Positions 1 through 11,504 of a DNA stretch of 64,000 nt are shown piece by piece. A model generated the notes under the pieces. It worked only from the letters and a program-made list of their open reading frames with translations. It was not told where the DNA came from and made no database searches. The stretch is from positions 6,510,001 to 6,574,000 of the forward strand of contig NC_056408.1 of NCBI RefSeq assembly GCF_905147365.1, read 5' to 3'. The position numbers and the translations under genes are program-made. This DNA comes from Aricia agestis (lineage: Eukaryota > Arthropoda > Insecta > Lepidoptera > Lycaenidae). Positions within the stretch are counted from its first letter, which is position 1; every line of letters starts with the position of its first letter.

Positions 1-1258
1 CGCGTCCGTCCGAGACAGGTCACGAGCGATGATCGCCTGGAAACAGTATGACGTGATCAATCTACAGCAGGAGTTCCCAAACTTATTTTGTCTACTGTGC
101 ACATTGAGAACAAATTATGTTTTAGCGCCCCCATTGTTTCAATTCAAAATGCATCCAGATGAAATAAATCATCCTCAAGCCTCTACAAAACGCCCCCCTT
201 TAGACCTTCAGTAGTTATCGCCCACTTTGGGAAAGACTTATCTACAGAGCTACAAGGATCCTTATGGTACTAAATAAGGATACACGACGACACCCGACAC
301 TAAACACTCAATGTATATATGGAATGTCTGTGTGATGTCCGTGTGTGTACACTGCCGCGACAGTCAATTGCAGATGTATAAATGTGGACGCAATCAACAC
401 CATAGAGTCGACATTTCTGTCGAGTGTCAGTGTCTTCGTGTATACTTAGCATTAGAGTAAGAATCGTGTCAGTTCGAGATAGGTGACGAGCGATGATATC
501 CTAGAAAAAGTATTTTTGGAAATGGTCATGTCAGTGATCGGACAGTCATGACTGCGATCTGCGATCATCGCTCGTGACCTATATCGTTAAGTCGTTCGCC
601 TCGATATACATGTCACGTGATCAATCTACACTGCTACCAATCCTTGGAGTGAGAGTCGTGTCACTTGTCAGTCTGAAATAGGTTACGAGCTTTTCACGAG
701 CTATGGTCGCCTGGAAATAGTATAATTTAGTATCACGTGATCAATCTACAGTGCTACCAATACCAGAGTAGACAGAATGATAGAGTATGCCGACTTAGAA
801 CTAGAAATTTTTAAATTTGACGTATTATGACGAAAACCGTCGCTAGGGTTGTTAAATTGTTACCTACGAATTTAAAACTATGACATATTCGCTGGACGTG
901 TTCCTCTTTGGTCGTATTGTTGTTTGTGTTTTGGGAAATGCAGCGCGAGGCACATTCCGTTCATAATCCTAGTGAAACCCGACGAATTTGACAGATATTG
1001 AAACCTGTCCGTTTCTTTGCAGTCGAACTACAGTATTTATGTCTATTGTGCCAATACTTGGAGTAAGAGTCGTGTCAGTCTGAAATATTATATCACTAGC
1101 GATGATCGCCTGGAAATAGTATGATTTAGTATCACGTGATCAATCTATAGTGTTAATAGGATCTTTTGAGTTAGAGTCGTGTCATTCTGAAAAAGATCAC
1201 GAGGGATGATCGCCTAGAGATAGTATGATATGATACCACGTGACCAATCGGCAGTACT
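1..1258. repeat. Degenerate tandem array, about 107-bp unit
   Basis: Diverged copies of one unit recur here. Shared blocks are CACGAGCGATGATCGCCTGG, then ATCACGTGATCAATCTACAG, then CTTGGAGTAAGAGTCGTGTC. Copies start near 15, 470, 655, 1045 and 1160; the last two are about 107 bp apart. A piece at 559-590 carries the same block in reverse orientation. Unrelated sequence and a MITE (68-239) interrupt the array. No coding potential is seen. Confidence 0.7.
68..239. mobile_element. hAT-type MITE (family 1), 172 bp, nested in the array
   Basis: The element starts CAGGAGTTCCCAAA and ends in a degenerate inverse of it (TTTGGGAAAGACTT). It is flanked by the perfect 8-bp duplication ATCTACAG at 60-67 and 240-247. 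That 8-mer belongs to the surrounding array unit, so the MITE inserted after the array formed. Eight-bp duplications and CAGNGGTTCCCAAA ends are typical of hAT transposons. Related copies lie at 16999-17497 and 37447-37627. Confidence 0.85.
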
Positions 1259-1430
1259 ACAATAATTTTTAGGGTGAAATGTGGTTATGAGACAACCTAA
1301 TAAAGTGACCCAATGGCGCTAATTCTGCATTTAGCCATATCGTACTTAGATTATATTGCTTAGAAAATTATTGAAATGTGCTTCTTATTTTGGCTGGGCA
1401 CCAAACGATCTTTATAGCACTGTATTTCAT

Positions 1431-1752
1431 ACGGGGGAGAGCCATGCTTCGGCACGAATGGGCCGGCTCGACCGGAGAAATACCACGGTCTTACAGAAAA
1501 CTGGCGTGAAACAGCACTGGCTTTGTGTTTCGCCGAGGGAGTGAGTTTACCGGATACCCAATCCCCTACCCTATTCCCTTTCTTACCCTCCTCTATTCCC
1601 TTCCCTACCCTCCCCTATTACCCTATTCTCTCTTAAAAGGCCGGCAACGCACCTGCAGCTCTTCTGATGCTGCGAGTGTCCATGGGCGACGGAAGTTGCT
1701 TTCCATCAGGTGACTCGTTTGCTCGTTTGCCCCCTTATTTCATTTAAAAAAA
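1431..1752 (+). mobile_element. SINE-like retroposon, A-tailed
   Basis: A GC-rich block containing a pyrimidine tract of repeated CCCTACC/CCCTATT words, then GCCGGCAACGCACCTGCAGC, then GACGGAAGTTGCTTTCCATC, ending in an A-run near 1752. A second copy in opposite orientation with a clear target duplication lies at 7251-7578. It resembles widespread non-autonomous lepidopteran retroposons. The short reading frames inside are not protein genes. Confidence 0.75.
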
Positions 1753-2036
1753 ATGTTGGTTGGATTGGCATAATTATTCTAGTAAGCTATGTAAACATAG
1801 GTCATAACGCCTATTTTATCAAAATTTCGCTTTACATGTGAAATTTAATTTTTACTATCTTTGCACTTAGCTAAGATTGCAATATTAATGAATTAGTTTT
1901 TGACCTCAACATACATTTATTATCCTCGATAACGATTTGGGATACGAATTAACTATTTCATAATCTCCCATTTGGGTAACATTCGATAAATACACCACTC
2001 GATACAGCTGATGTCTGATACTGTGTGTTCAGAGTA

Positions 2037-2413
2037 AGGCATCCATTACACGGTAGGTTTTGCTGTCAGTTTTACCACAGTCATGGCTGTAACTGATGGA
2101 TAACCTACCGCGTAAGAGCGTGACAGACGGTTGCATGGAGTTGATTGACGAAAATCTGGATATTTTGATTTTTGCTTCATGCAACCATCAGTCACGAATT
2201 TTGAGTGAGTGTTGTCACATCTGACAAAATAGGAAAAAAAATAGAAACGTATACATTTGAAAATTATAGCGTTGACTGACATAAAACTGAAGAGAATTTA
2301 GTGACCGTCTAATACCATTCGATCAGTCACCAGTCCATCAGTCACCATCAGTCAAACATAATTCATGATTGACGGAATTGACTGTCGCTTGCATGAGCGT
2401 GTAATGGATGCCT
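2037..2413. mobile_element. MITE with TA target duplication, 377 bp
   Basis: Terminal inverted repeats AGGCATCCATTACACG are flanked by TA at 2035-2036 and 2414-2415. The interior carries many copies of the word ATCAGTCACC/TGACTGA on both strands. No transposase is encoded, so it is non-autonomous. The TA duplication suggests a Tc1/mariner-like or related mobilising enzyme. Confidence 0.8.
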
Positions 2414-2612
2414 TAGGTATCGTTACCCAAGGGACTTACGATAATATACTCAAGTGTCTTTCACATTAATTAGAATCGATTACGAAGTTTCTCCTTTTGA
2501 GTTACGATTCAAGATAGATTTACCAGCTGCATTTGATATCGCAGCTAAAGGGTCTAAAGCCTTATTTAAACATCTCTTTAATATTTCGTAGATCCTTATT
2601 ATTACTATTGCA

Positions 2613-2805
2613 TCCATAGTAATATTATAAATGCGAAAGTGTGTCTGTCTGTCTATCTGTTACCTCTTCACGCCCAAACCGCTGAACCGATTTTGCTGAA
2701 ATTTGGCATGGAGATACTTTGAGACCCGGGAAAGGACATAGGATACTTTTTATCCCGGAAAAATGTGCGGCTCCCGCGCAATAAACTAATTTTGGCGTCA
2801 TCTAG
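2613..2805 (+). mobile_element. Helitron-like element B, short copy
   Basis: It begins TCCATAGTAATATTATAAAT, has the short (TGTC)n microsatellite near 2643, then CGCTGAACCGATTTTGCTGA, and ends CATCTAG. The base before is A and the base after is T, as expected for Helitron insertion into AT. This family recurs at 12268, 25716, 32440, 40808, 46102, 47193, 53378 and 63321. Confidence 0.75.
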
Positions 2806-3741
2806 TAAAACATAATTATTGTCATTCGTAATTTTAGATCTCTTAAAGAGATAAGTACGCCAATGTTATATTGTCACTTTTATAAATATGTCTTAATTTT
2901 GTACATAAAGAGAATAAATAAATTTTATATTTAAATACTCGGAGAAAGAATAGAAAACATTAACGTCTTATAAAGAAAAAGATTCGTCAAATACAGACAT
3001 CTTTGTTAGTCATTAATTACAATAATACATGAAGGGCATATCATTAGATTACCAAACAAGAATTCCTGCTAAACATAATTTGATATTTATTTTATCTTAT
3101 GTCGGCCATGTTTTCCCTACCTATAAGGGAATTATGGTTGGCACTTCCTTAAGCTTATTCTGAGTGACGCCATGTTAAATTATATCTGTATGACCGAATT
3201 TGCCTTGTTTTGATGATCAATTTTGCTACTCAATATTTTCGAAAGATCCGCCTTTTTCGAACCAAAATTATAATGAGAGATCCATCATAAAAGGTTGATA
3301 AGTAGATAAATATAAGGTAGTGAGTTTTAGATAAAAATAAATAAAGTAAAGATCAATACTAACAACTACTTAGTATTCAAATTTCAATATTCATACATAT
3401 TACTTATGTGAGAAACTAAAACGCTAACAAATACATCATCATATTTATAAACAATTACATTGAGTTCACGATTTTGTTTACCATATCTGATGTATTACTT
3501 ATAGAAACTATTTAGTTATATGTGGTATTTCTGTAAACTACTAAGATTAGCATCTATAAACATCTATAAATATATAATAATAATATAAGATGTATACCTT
3601 ACCGAAGTAATGGCAATGACATTACAAGGTTTAGTTGGGTTCAATTATTATCTTTTTTGCAAAAACCTGATTCTTCTTTTAGTTTTTGTTCGCTATAACT
3701 ACTCACAAGCAATGTATTTGGAATATAAACTATTTTCATAC
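2806..3741. other. AT-rich spacer or intron
   Basis: I see no repeat with defined ends and no convincing reading frame. It lies directly downstream, on the minus strand, of the MBF2-like first exon, so part may be its first intron. I looked for a second MBF2 exon on the minus strand here and did not find one. Confidence 0.5.
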
Positions 3742-3942
3742 CTTGATAAGCCTATGCTTGGGATCTCTGTACGTATAATCTTTTTCTCTCTTGATGAGCC
3801 ATATAGCGTTGTACTCCACTTTCTCTGTCGATATTAATAAATTGTTGACTCTAGTACCGATCACTAAGTCTTTTGCCTCGTACAAATGTATACACAGCAC
3901 CAAAAATAGCACCAAAATAGTTATTCGGCCCATTTTAAACAT
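3742..3942 (-). CDS. MBF2-like secreted protein, first coding exon (partial gene)
   Basis: This exon encodes 67 residues. Residues 1-24 look like a signal peptide: a basic start (MFKMGR), a hydrophobic core (ITILVLFLVLCIHL) and a cleavage region YEAKD. Then follows KDLVIGTRVNNLLISTEKVE, matching the start of the MBF2 family (transcription activator MBF2 / salivary secreted peptide family), small secreted proteins abundant in Lepidoptera. The exon ends ATCAAG followed by GTATGA, a good splice donor in phase 0 at 3741-3740. The second ATG at 3933 (AAAATGG) is an alternative start. The remaining exon(s), which should carry the GG-rich second half, were not found below 3741. The window may hold a long first intron, or the gene may be broken. 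The family call is from memory of the motif and was not tested by search. Confidence 0.6.
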
Positions 3943-3982
3943 TTTTCTTGCATTATGTGAGCTCGTTGCAAGATCGTAAGCG

Positions 3983-4018
3983 ACTGAGTCATGTTATGTT
4001 GTAAGGATAAACATTATA
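3983..4018 (-). promoter_or_regulatory. Core promoter of the MBF2-like exon
   Basis: On the minus strand a TATAAT box (4018 to 4013) lies 33 bp before the A of TCAGTC (A at 3985), which matches the arthropod initiator TCAGT. This would give a 5' leader of about 43 bases before the first ATG at 3942. The spacing is close to the usual TATA-initiator distance. Confidence 0.45.
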
Positions 4019-4350
4019 ATGCTAAACATACAACCTTGTCGGGTTTTGTTTCTTAATACTTGATTCTCCATTACGCGCCTGTTTGTTTTCTACTTGATTT
4101 TTTTTCTTTTCCAGTTTCGATTTAAAAATATATTATGTATTTATATTTCGCAATTTTTACTTCTTGATTCTTGAATAATATTTGATAGTAATATAACTAC
4201 AAATTTATATGAATAAATAAACAATTTTTTTGCCAAAAATAACAATAACTTATCCGGAAAATTATGATATTACGAAGGCCTTAGAAATAATATGGACTAT
4301 AATATCGTACTTGAGAATAGCGATGTCCCGATCCTATTTTTAAAATTGTT
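4019..4350. other. AT-rich spacer
   Basis: Nothing with defined ends or coding potential is seen. Confidence 0.4.
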
Positions 4351-4537
4351 GTTGTCGAAATTATCGAATGCAGCTTGACTACAGGCCCAATCTGTATATT
4401 ACTTTTTTAATTGTTGTGTTGTCGAAATTATCGAATGCAGCTTGACTACAGGCCCAATCTGTATATTACTTTTTTAATTGTTGTGTTGTCGAAATTATCG
4501 AATGCAGCTTGACTACAGGCCCAATCTGCATATTACT
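4351..4537. repeat. Tandem repeat, 67-bp unit, 2.8 copies
   Basis: Units start at 4351, 4418 and 4485. Each contains GTCGAAATTATCGAATGCAG followed by CTTGACTACAGGCCCAATCT. Copies are nearly identical, so the expansion is recent. No spacers of differing sequence are present. Confidence 0.95.
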
Positions 4538-4731
4538 AGACCGTATCGACGCTAAAATCAATATTCCAGTCTGATCTTAATTCCCTCGACTCTTCTCTTA
4601 TTTCGTAGCGCCTCAGGGACAAGACGTCTCTATCGATTTATTAATTGTATTACCTGCAAGTTTCCAATAATTAATATCTCAATATTGAATTATATCCTTC
4701 ATACCATCCTTTATATTATCTACATTATTAT

Positions 4732-4888
4732 CAGTGGCGCAGCTATGTAATCAAGGACCCTGGGAAGAAAAATAAAATGGGGTCCCAACCAGTGGCGACG
4801 CAACTCGCATGACTGAATGACGCCCGCCGTCTGATCAGAGAAGTATTTAGAAATTTAACGTTCCGTGCCTCTAACTAGCTACGCCACT
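4732..4888. mobile_element. Possible hAT-like MITE
   Basis: Left end CAGTGGCGCAGCTATGTAA, right end TAACTAGCTACGCCACTA, which are inverted matches. Ends of the CAGTGGCGTAGC type are common in hAT elements. The flanks are ATT/TAA-rich and a clean 8-bp duplication cannot be fixed. Confidence 0.5.
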
Positions 4889-5862
4889 AATAATATTATT
4901 ATCACTACATGATGTAACTACACAGCAAAGTCGCTTTCCATTGTCTGTCCCTACATTGTTTGCTTGAGTCTATAAAAATTAAAAGTATGTAATAGAATTA
5001 TCTAAGAGGTAGAGTTACGTTTTACTTATTCTCAAATGAAATATTCAGAGATATTCACAGACTAGACCGTAAGTTCTCGGCTATTTTTATTTTGCTGAGG
5101 GCCTATTTGAGCTCGACTTCCAAGAGACAGATATTTTCATGCATACTTCACTACGTTCTGTATTCTCGACGCTGAAGAAAAATCTAAAATAAGAATAGCG
5201 AACTAGAATAGAAAATAAGATAATAGCTCAAATTACTGAATAGTAATATTATATCATAGATCAACAATAAAAGCGATAGAATCAAAATACTACTACCAAA
5301 AAAACTCTCATACTTATCATTTAAATTATATTTAGACCCATTACTTATTTTTTACATGCGACAGAAGAATAATTAAGCTTAATGAAGTCCAAGATAATCT
5401 CTGAATTGAATTCGTACCGTAACAGTTGTACCAATAAAAATATAAATTAGGAAGTAGTTAATTATTACCAATGGCTCTAATTGGATATGTAAATTAAAGT
5501 ACATTATTAAATTAGTGTCATTAGGGTAGGTCAATAAAAGTAGTATCAGCAAAGGTTGTTGATCTATGGATACATGGATGGTAAGAGGCATATGACACCC
5601 TTCGGACAGTGCTACGGATGTAGAGTTGCTGGAAGTGGACTGAATATTTAGTACAAATAATAATTCAAGTAATTATTTTTTGATTTTTCTAAAGACATGC
5701 ATACGGTAGCACAGAAATGATGCAGGCTGTGGAGATTAAAAATTTTTACACATCTACAAAAGTTTGCTTTAACACGTTCGCTGCATTATAAGGCTTAAAC
5801 GCCCGATGCATGTACTCGCACTCTGTGCGGAGGCGAGAAACGGCGAACGTCCCAGGGGACAA
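4889..5862. other. AT-rich spacer
   Basis: No repeat ends or convincing exon are seen. A minus-strand frame at 5769-6098 reads straight through the palindrome beginning at 5863 and is discounted. Confidence 0.4.
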
Positions 5863-5918
5863 AAATACTCATTATACAGCCCCCGCACCAGGGTGCGGGG
5901 GCTGTATAATGAGTATTT
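5863..5918. repeat. Perfect palindrome, 27-bp arms, 2-bp spacer
   Basis: Left arm 5863-5889 and right arm 5892-5918 are exact reverse complements separated by AG. The arms start AAATACTCATTATACAGC and run into a GC-rich core CCCCGCACC. No similar copy is seen elsewhere in the window. Confidence 0.95.
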
Positions 5919-6323
5919 ATGTATTACATGAGGAGACAAGTATAGGTTTGAGTTTAGGACTTTAAGGCCTACTCGATAAAGCATTAAAATCGTGCTAAGG
6001 TCTTTCGACCTGATAACGCACTGATTGATATTTTTTCCATTCCTTGCGGGTAACGGGTTGAAAGGCCCGTCAGAGATCACAAGGTCATTCCACCCCATCC
6101 CGCACTGGTGTAGGTAATTGAATTGTTTACATCAAATTAGTGTTGTGACGTAATTAGAGGGAGCGGTACAATAGTGCATTTACACAGTCGTTTGTTTACG
6201 TTTTGAGATTTTGTTATTGGTGTTAAATCATTAATAATGCCTAGGCCAAATAAACACTGTAGAAAAATGCTTGAATAATCGTTTCAGCAACAATGAAATC
6301 GTGAAAGTGAACGTTCTGATATA

Positions 6324-6582
6324 CAGGGTGTAACAAAAATAAGTGATAATACTTTAGAGTGTGTACGTGTTCCTTGTAGAGAGTTCACTGTGAAAGTAGC
6401 AGCGCTGAAAGACGAAATTTTTTTTTCACTTTTGTATGGGCAAGGGCCCGAACGTCACGAGTTTTCCCATACAAAAGTGAAAAAAAATTTTGGTCTTTCA
6501 GCGCTGCTACTTTCGCAGTGAACTCTCTACAAGGAACACGTACACACCCTAAAGTATTATCACTTATTTTTGTTACACACTG
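6324..6582. mobile_element. Fold-back MITE, TA-flanked, 259 bp
   Basis: Ends CAGGGTGTAACAAAAATAAG and CTTATTTTTGTTACACACTG are near-perfect inverse copies. The arms extend for more than 100 bp each, leaving a short centre around GGCAAGGGCCCGAACGTCAC. TA dinucleotides lie at 6322-6323 and 6583-6584. The minus-strand frame over it is an artefact of the repeat. Confidence 0.9.
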
Positions 6583-7250
6583 TAGATTATTCGAAAAATT
6601 ACATAAAAAATAATAAGTCGCAGCCAAATCCTTACTGGCCTGTTATTTTTTCAAAATAAAAAATATCTTATTGTTTCTTCAATAAATGATTTTAAAAATA
6701 ATATGTCGAAAACATTATTTCCCATCACTAAATCTCCCTTAAATAAACCTATAATTCAGTGCGGTATCGGGTTATAAGACCTCACATATATTTTTGCATG
6801 TATCTCTCAAGTAAATAGTAGGAATCCAGGGCGAAGCCAGCACCATGAACACTCACTCTTCTACGATTGATATTGATTGGTGGATTTCCAAATTTTTAAA
6901 TTTTCCCATAGCTAGAGTCATTTATATTGGTCGATACCTTACCAGGCCAATAAGCCCTATACCGCAGCGGCGGAGAGTTAAGTATAAGGCTAATCGGCCC
7001 GACGCACCATATAAAAAACCGTCTCTTTTAGTCCCGCAGCGAAGGTTAACACTAGGATATCGATTTGATATTTAAACGCAAAGAAAATGCCACCAATTAA
7101 GCCGTTTGTCATGTGTCCACCGCACGTCCGTCATCCGAGCGCGGTCACACACGGCCATTTTAATGTATGTATTGATAGATCGGCACCGTCATCTCGTTCT
7201 TGGTGATATACCGGTGAAGCGAGTGGTTCACATACGGCCTAAGAGATTTT
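6583..7250. other. Spacer
   Basis: No supported gene or repeat ends. The part from 6930 to 7240 is somewhat richer in GC but no exon signals are evident. Confidence 0.35.
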
Positions 7251-7578
7251 TTTTATGAAATAAGGGGCAAACGAGCAAACGGGTCACCTGATGGAAAGCA
7301 ACTTCCGTCGCCCATGGACACTCGCAATATCAGAAGAGCTGCAGGTGCGTTGCCGGCGTTTTAAGAGGGAAAAGGATAATAGGGGAGGGTAGGGATGGGA
7401 AGGTAAGGGAATAGGGTAGGGGATTGGGCCTCCAGTAAATTCACTCACTCGGCGAAACACAGCGCAAGCGCTATTTCACGCCGGTTTTCTGTGAGAACGT
7501 GGTATTTCTTCGGTCGAGCCGGTCCATTCTTGCCGAAGCATGGATCTCCCACGTCTATTTTCAACAGAACGTCTATTT
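7251..7578 (-). mobile_element. SINE-like retroposon, full copy with target duplication
   Basis: Reverse-orientation copy of the element at 1431-1752. On the plus strand it starts with the T-run of its A-tail, then AAATAAGGGGCAAACGAGC, and ends near CCACGTCTATTT. The 9-bp direct repeat AGAGATTTT flanks it at 7242-7250 and 7579-7587, as expected for target-primed insertion. Confidence 0.8.
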
Positions 7579-7799
7579 AGAGATTTTCAACACATAATTT
7601 ATAGCCCCAACATCATATTACTACACACCTGGAAATAAATAAATCATTTCGAATAAAACAGCCACATCCAGTGCTCTACATCACAAAGCACTATGCGTCT
7701 GGCCACGGGCTTAAACTAATTAGAGCCCCTGCTCTGTGTCAATGTTGTCGCACGCGGCGCGGTTTAATGCGTGTGTCTCCATTAGCCCACCCCAACTTT

Positions 7800-7878
7800 A
7801 AACACCCTGTGTACAGACAATTCCCCAAAATTGATTTGTGCATTCGCAAACGGGGAACGCTGTGACCACAGGGTGTTT
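7800..7878. mobile_element. Possible very short MITE
   Basis: AACACCCTGTG at the left and CACAGGGTGTT at the right are exact 11-bp inverse copies, 79 bp apart overall. No target duplication is clear, so chance is possible. Confidence 0.3.
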
Positions 7879-8034
7879 ATTTATTGTATAGTCTCAGAGG
7901 AATTGTTAAAGGTGAGATAACTCTGTTGTCAAACTTTGCGATTGGCAAAGTATTATCTATGGTTTTTTTAAATAAATATCTCAAATAAAAGTTTGGGGTT
8001 CAAGTTTTGCTTATACAACTTGAGTGATACTAAA

Positions 8035-8232
8035 GATCGCTACCCAACATGATTCTAAGCAGTGTTAGTAAATTTGATATTAAATTTTTTTATTTTTGGC
8101 CTTTCACTTCACTATACCTGTTAAAAAAATTTAGAAAATCGGTTCACAAACGGCGGAGTAGTGGTCGAACATACAAAAAAAAATCCACAGCCGAATATAT
8201 AACCTCCTCGTTTTTTGGAAGTCGGTTAAAAA
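8035..8232 (-). mobile_element. Transposon-derived repeat F (AACCGACTTCC family), partial
   Basis: Read on the minus strand it begins AACCGACTTCCAAAAAACGA, then GAGGAGGTTATATATTCGGC, and later CTCCGCCGTTTGTGAACCG. The same order of blocks occurs at 41576-41700 inside a Helitron-like element. Confidence 0.6.
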
Positions 8233-9890
8233 ATAATCGATGAAGATACGGCTGATCTAGCCATAAAACTTAAAACAATCACACCACAAAACAATAGAAC
8301 AGGTACAATCTGGTTCCTGAGCGTAAATCATTAGGGATACCTCCTGGACCTTTGAACCATATTGTTCCATTGTAATAGTTCAGAGCGAGTGAGTTATGAT
8401 ACATTATTAATAATGCACCCAAAAATACCAAAATATGGTTCATTGGTCTATTGACAAATGCTATCCATTTTTAATTCCTTTCAACAGATGAAAATATGGT
8501 TAAGCTCGTTTATATTTAGGTAAAAATTTTGGGGAATACAATATTCAAATGGGTGTTGATGATAATCCTAAAGTGTTGTTTTGATTGTGATTTATTCGTT
8601 ATTTTATAACTTTACTCACGTCGATTTAGTGATTACCAGATAATTCTTCTTAAAATAACTTTATAGTTACCCGATAAATCAAATTCAATAAACCGACCAT
8701 CATTCACAGCACTGTAACTGAATAGCGGACAATAAACAGAATTAATTTTCCAATATTCCGCGATTCAAGTGGTCATGTCAACGTCTTGGAGACTATTTAT
8801 ACCCGGGTTTCCGTTAGATCAGCACTCCGGGCTTTGCATAAGCGTGCCACGTCTAGAAGATTAATTGCACTTATACCAATTCCTCGCAGTGCATTTAAAA
8901 TTATTTGAAGCTATATAGATGAGTGGACAATAATAAAGTTGAGGAGTTATTATAAAATTATTTTTAAATGGGGCTATATCTATAAAAATAAGCTTTGCAG
9001 TTACATTTGGAAATGGAGTATGGGTAGAGCTATGTAGCGCCTTGAAAAAAAGGGGACCACACCTTAAAATAAAATAATATGGTAACCTTAACCCAGAAAA
9101 AAAAGTAACTGCCTTTACTGTAAATAAAAAGATAAGCTAAGATTTCGGTTGAAAGAATAACGCCAATGAAAGCTCACAACATCTAGAAATCTGAAATTAT
9201 GGTTGGAGAGGACATTTCAAAAACAGTAAACAGTGTTGATTTATCTTGAAACAATGACAATCAAATACGATTTTACTAACTGGCTTTTATTATTGCAATA
9301 AACGCTAAAATTTATTTAGGCGCTTTTAATGATCTAGAAAGTCTTTCTAAAATAACGTCAACAACAAGCACATTCGTTTACCTACTGTAACAAAATCAAT
9401 TTTATTAAACTCTCCAATGTGTACTGGGTTTACCGTTTGAATATAACATTAATAATGGTACGCCGATGGCGACAGACGGACAACGATGGCCGCTACTGGG
9501 GTAGTGATTTCATCTCGCCTATGAATATTTATTTCATTTTGTATTTATGTTTAAATGATTTGAATACCAGTTATTATGGGCTGTTGCTGTGACAGAAACA
9601 TTGCTGCTACTTATATTTTATTTGGTTTTGAATGGGTGGCCTGGGTTCTTAAAATTATCACTAGCTTGGGAAATTGTTGTTTTGATTTATGGTTTGTATG
9701 GTGTTGTCACTTACTGTTCAATATTTGAAAATTATTCCAAATTATTCAATTTTTTTTTGGAATCTTTGCTTATATTATATATTTCTATTCATTTTTTATT
9801 GTTAGAACTATTTACAGCTACGGAACAGTCTTCATTCTAAAATTCAATTACCTCACACCAAATACAGTACCTGAATAGATGATAGACTAG
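8233..9890. other. AT-rich spacer
   Basis: No repeat ends are seen. A frame at 9589-9840 is a string of hydrophobic residues from T-rich DNA with no splice or promoter support, so I do not call it a gene. Confidence 0.4.
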
Positions 9891-10096
9891 GTCCACACTG
9901 TGCACTTTCATCTTCAATTTTCGTCATCAACTTTCATATTGGCGCATTCGATAATTGAATACGTCAAGGAACGCAACTCCAATATTGTCATTTTTGAAGT
10001 TTCGGATACGGTCAGAGGGCATGCGTCGCGGGCATGCCTCACGTTCGCTGTTGACTGCGCTATAACTTGACGAACAGAAAAAGGCACAGTGTGGAC
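9891..10096. mobile_element. MITE, 206 bp
   Basis: Exact 13-bp inverted ends GTCCACACTGTGC. The interior is GC-richer (GGGCATGCGTCGCGGGCATG). No coding capacity. The target duplication is not clear. Confidence 0.65.
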
Positions 10097-11504
10097 AAAG
10101 CTGATGAATAACTACCGAGATTTAGTACTTGCTACAAGGGCAAGACTTTAGCCTTCAAAAGCTTGCAATAATTCAGCATAATAATTACAAACCGAATGAA
10201 GACATAAATTTCAAATGGTTCAAAGAATGTTAAATGACTTCACACTTTTGCCGGGAAATGTAATACAGTCATATTTATGGTGCAAGGCGGTCATTACTTA
10301 CTCTGTCTAATGTGTAATAAAGAAGGAATTTAGCAATGCTATTGCAATCGTCAACGTACATGTCTCGGGGCCTATCGACTGCAGTTTATGATTATGATTG
10401 CCAGAGAGCAATGTATTCGAAATACATTACGCGGGATTAACGTCGCAATAAATTCGCAGTTTCTCGAGTTTCAAGAGATGTTCCAGACAACGTCGCGTCA
10501 TCCTTTGATCTTCAGAACTTTTTGCATCCTTTAATGTGACGACAAATAACTCAAACAGCGATTCTTTTTGTATTTGCACGACCGGCGCGTACAGGATGTG
10601 GAGATAAAGACTTATTTCAGTTGTTAACAATTTTTTTCGAGTAAATGAAGTGAGATTTAACGGCACAGATAACTCGTGTACCAATTAATGAATATTTACC
10701 GAGCATGCGATTCGTGATAATGAATATGGTATGCTGTTTATTTACGACGATTGAGTTTAAAAATTTGTTTGGACTCTTTTTCCGCGAATTTATTTGAATG
10801 TGCAAGCGTTGATTTTTATCGTGGTGGTATTTTTTGTAAATGTTTTGCGTTTAATTATTTAAATCTGTTTGCCAATTTATGGGTATTGCAACGTCAAAGA
10901 AATTGATTCATATGTTATTTGGTTGAATAATATCAAGTCAATATTAGTCGTTACAATTCGGTCAAACTACGTCTGTGAATCAATCTCGGACTCTACAACA
11001 ACGGAAGGTCATTTAGACCGGAGAGGATAAAAATTAATTAATAATTACCTTGTATACTGCTCTTTTGGTATACATTAAAAAATAATTTAGTCAGATCTAG
11101 GCTAAAATCAGAGTATAGCTCTATGCAGTATAGGTACTGCAATGCTGCAATGGTCATTTAAAAATCGCAATGAAAAAGCTTTAACACATGACGCATACGG
11201 AATACGTAATTGAGTCAATCGGAGGCTCAGCCACTAGCCAGTTCCCCCGGCGAATTGATATTTCCTCTGCCATACATTGTTAATTGCGTTTCCGGGGGTC
11301 CCCCGTTTGACCGTGCATTAGCGTATTGTCTCAAATTACACGATATGATATGGGCACTTTTTTCGATAATTTGTAATGGTTCCGACGCCGATTTGTCGGC
11401 ATAGTATCATCACCATCTCCATCTTTATCATTTTTACGTTTATAAACTTTATTCATTTTAGCATAATTATCATCTTCTTCTTCATCATTACTAACATGGG
11501 CTAC
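10097..11504. other. Spacer
   Basis: No supported feature. A minus-strand frame at 10427-10684 reads as a plausible helical peptide but lacks splice or start support and matches nothing I recognise. Confidence 0.35.

Noticed and set aside
4351..4537. CRISPR array
   Set aside because: The 67-bp units are directly tandem with no unique spacers, and the DNA is eukaryotic.
5769..6098. Minus-strand 109-codon gene
   Set aside because: It reads through the perfect palindrome at 5863-5918, which would be an odd coding sequence, and matches nothing I recognise.
9589..9840. Membrane protein gene of 83 codons
   Set aside because: Hydrophobic residues come from T-rich DNA; there is no promoter, splice or homology support.
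10427..10684. Minus-strand 85-codon gene
   Set aside because: Protein-like in places but has no acceptor or donor that I trust and no known motif.
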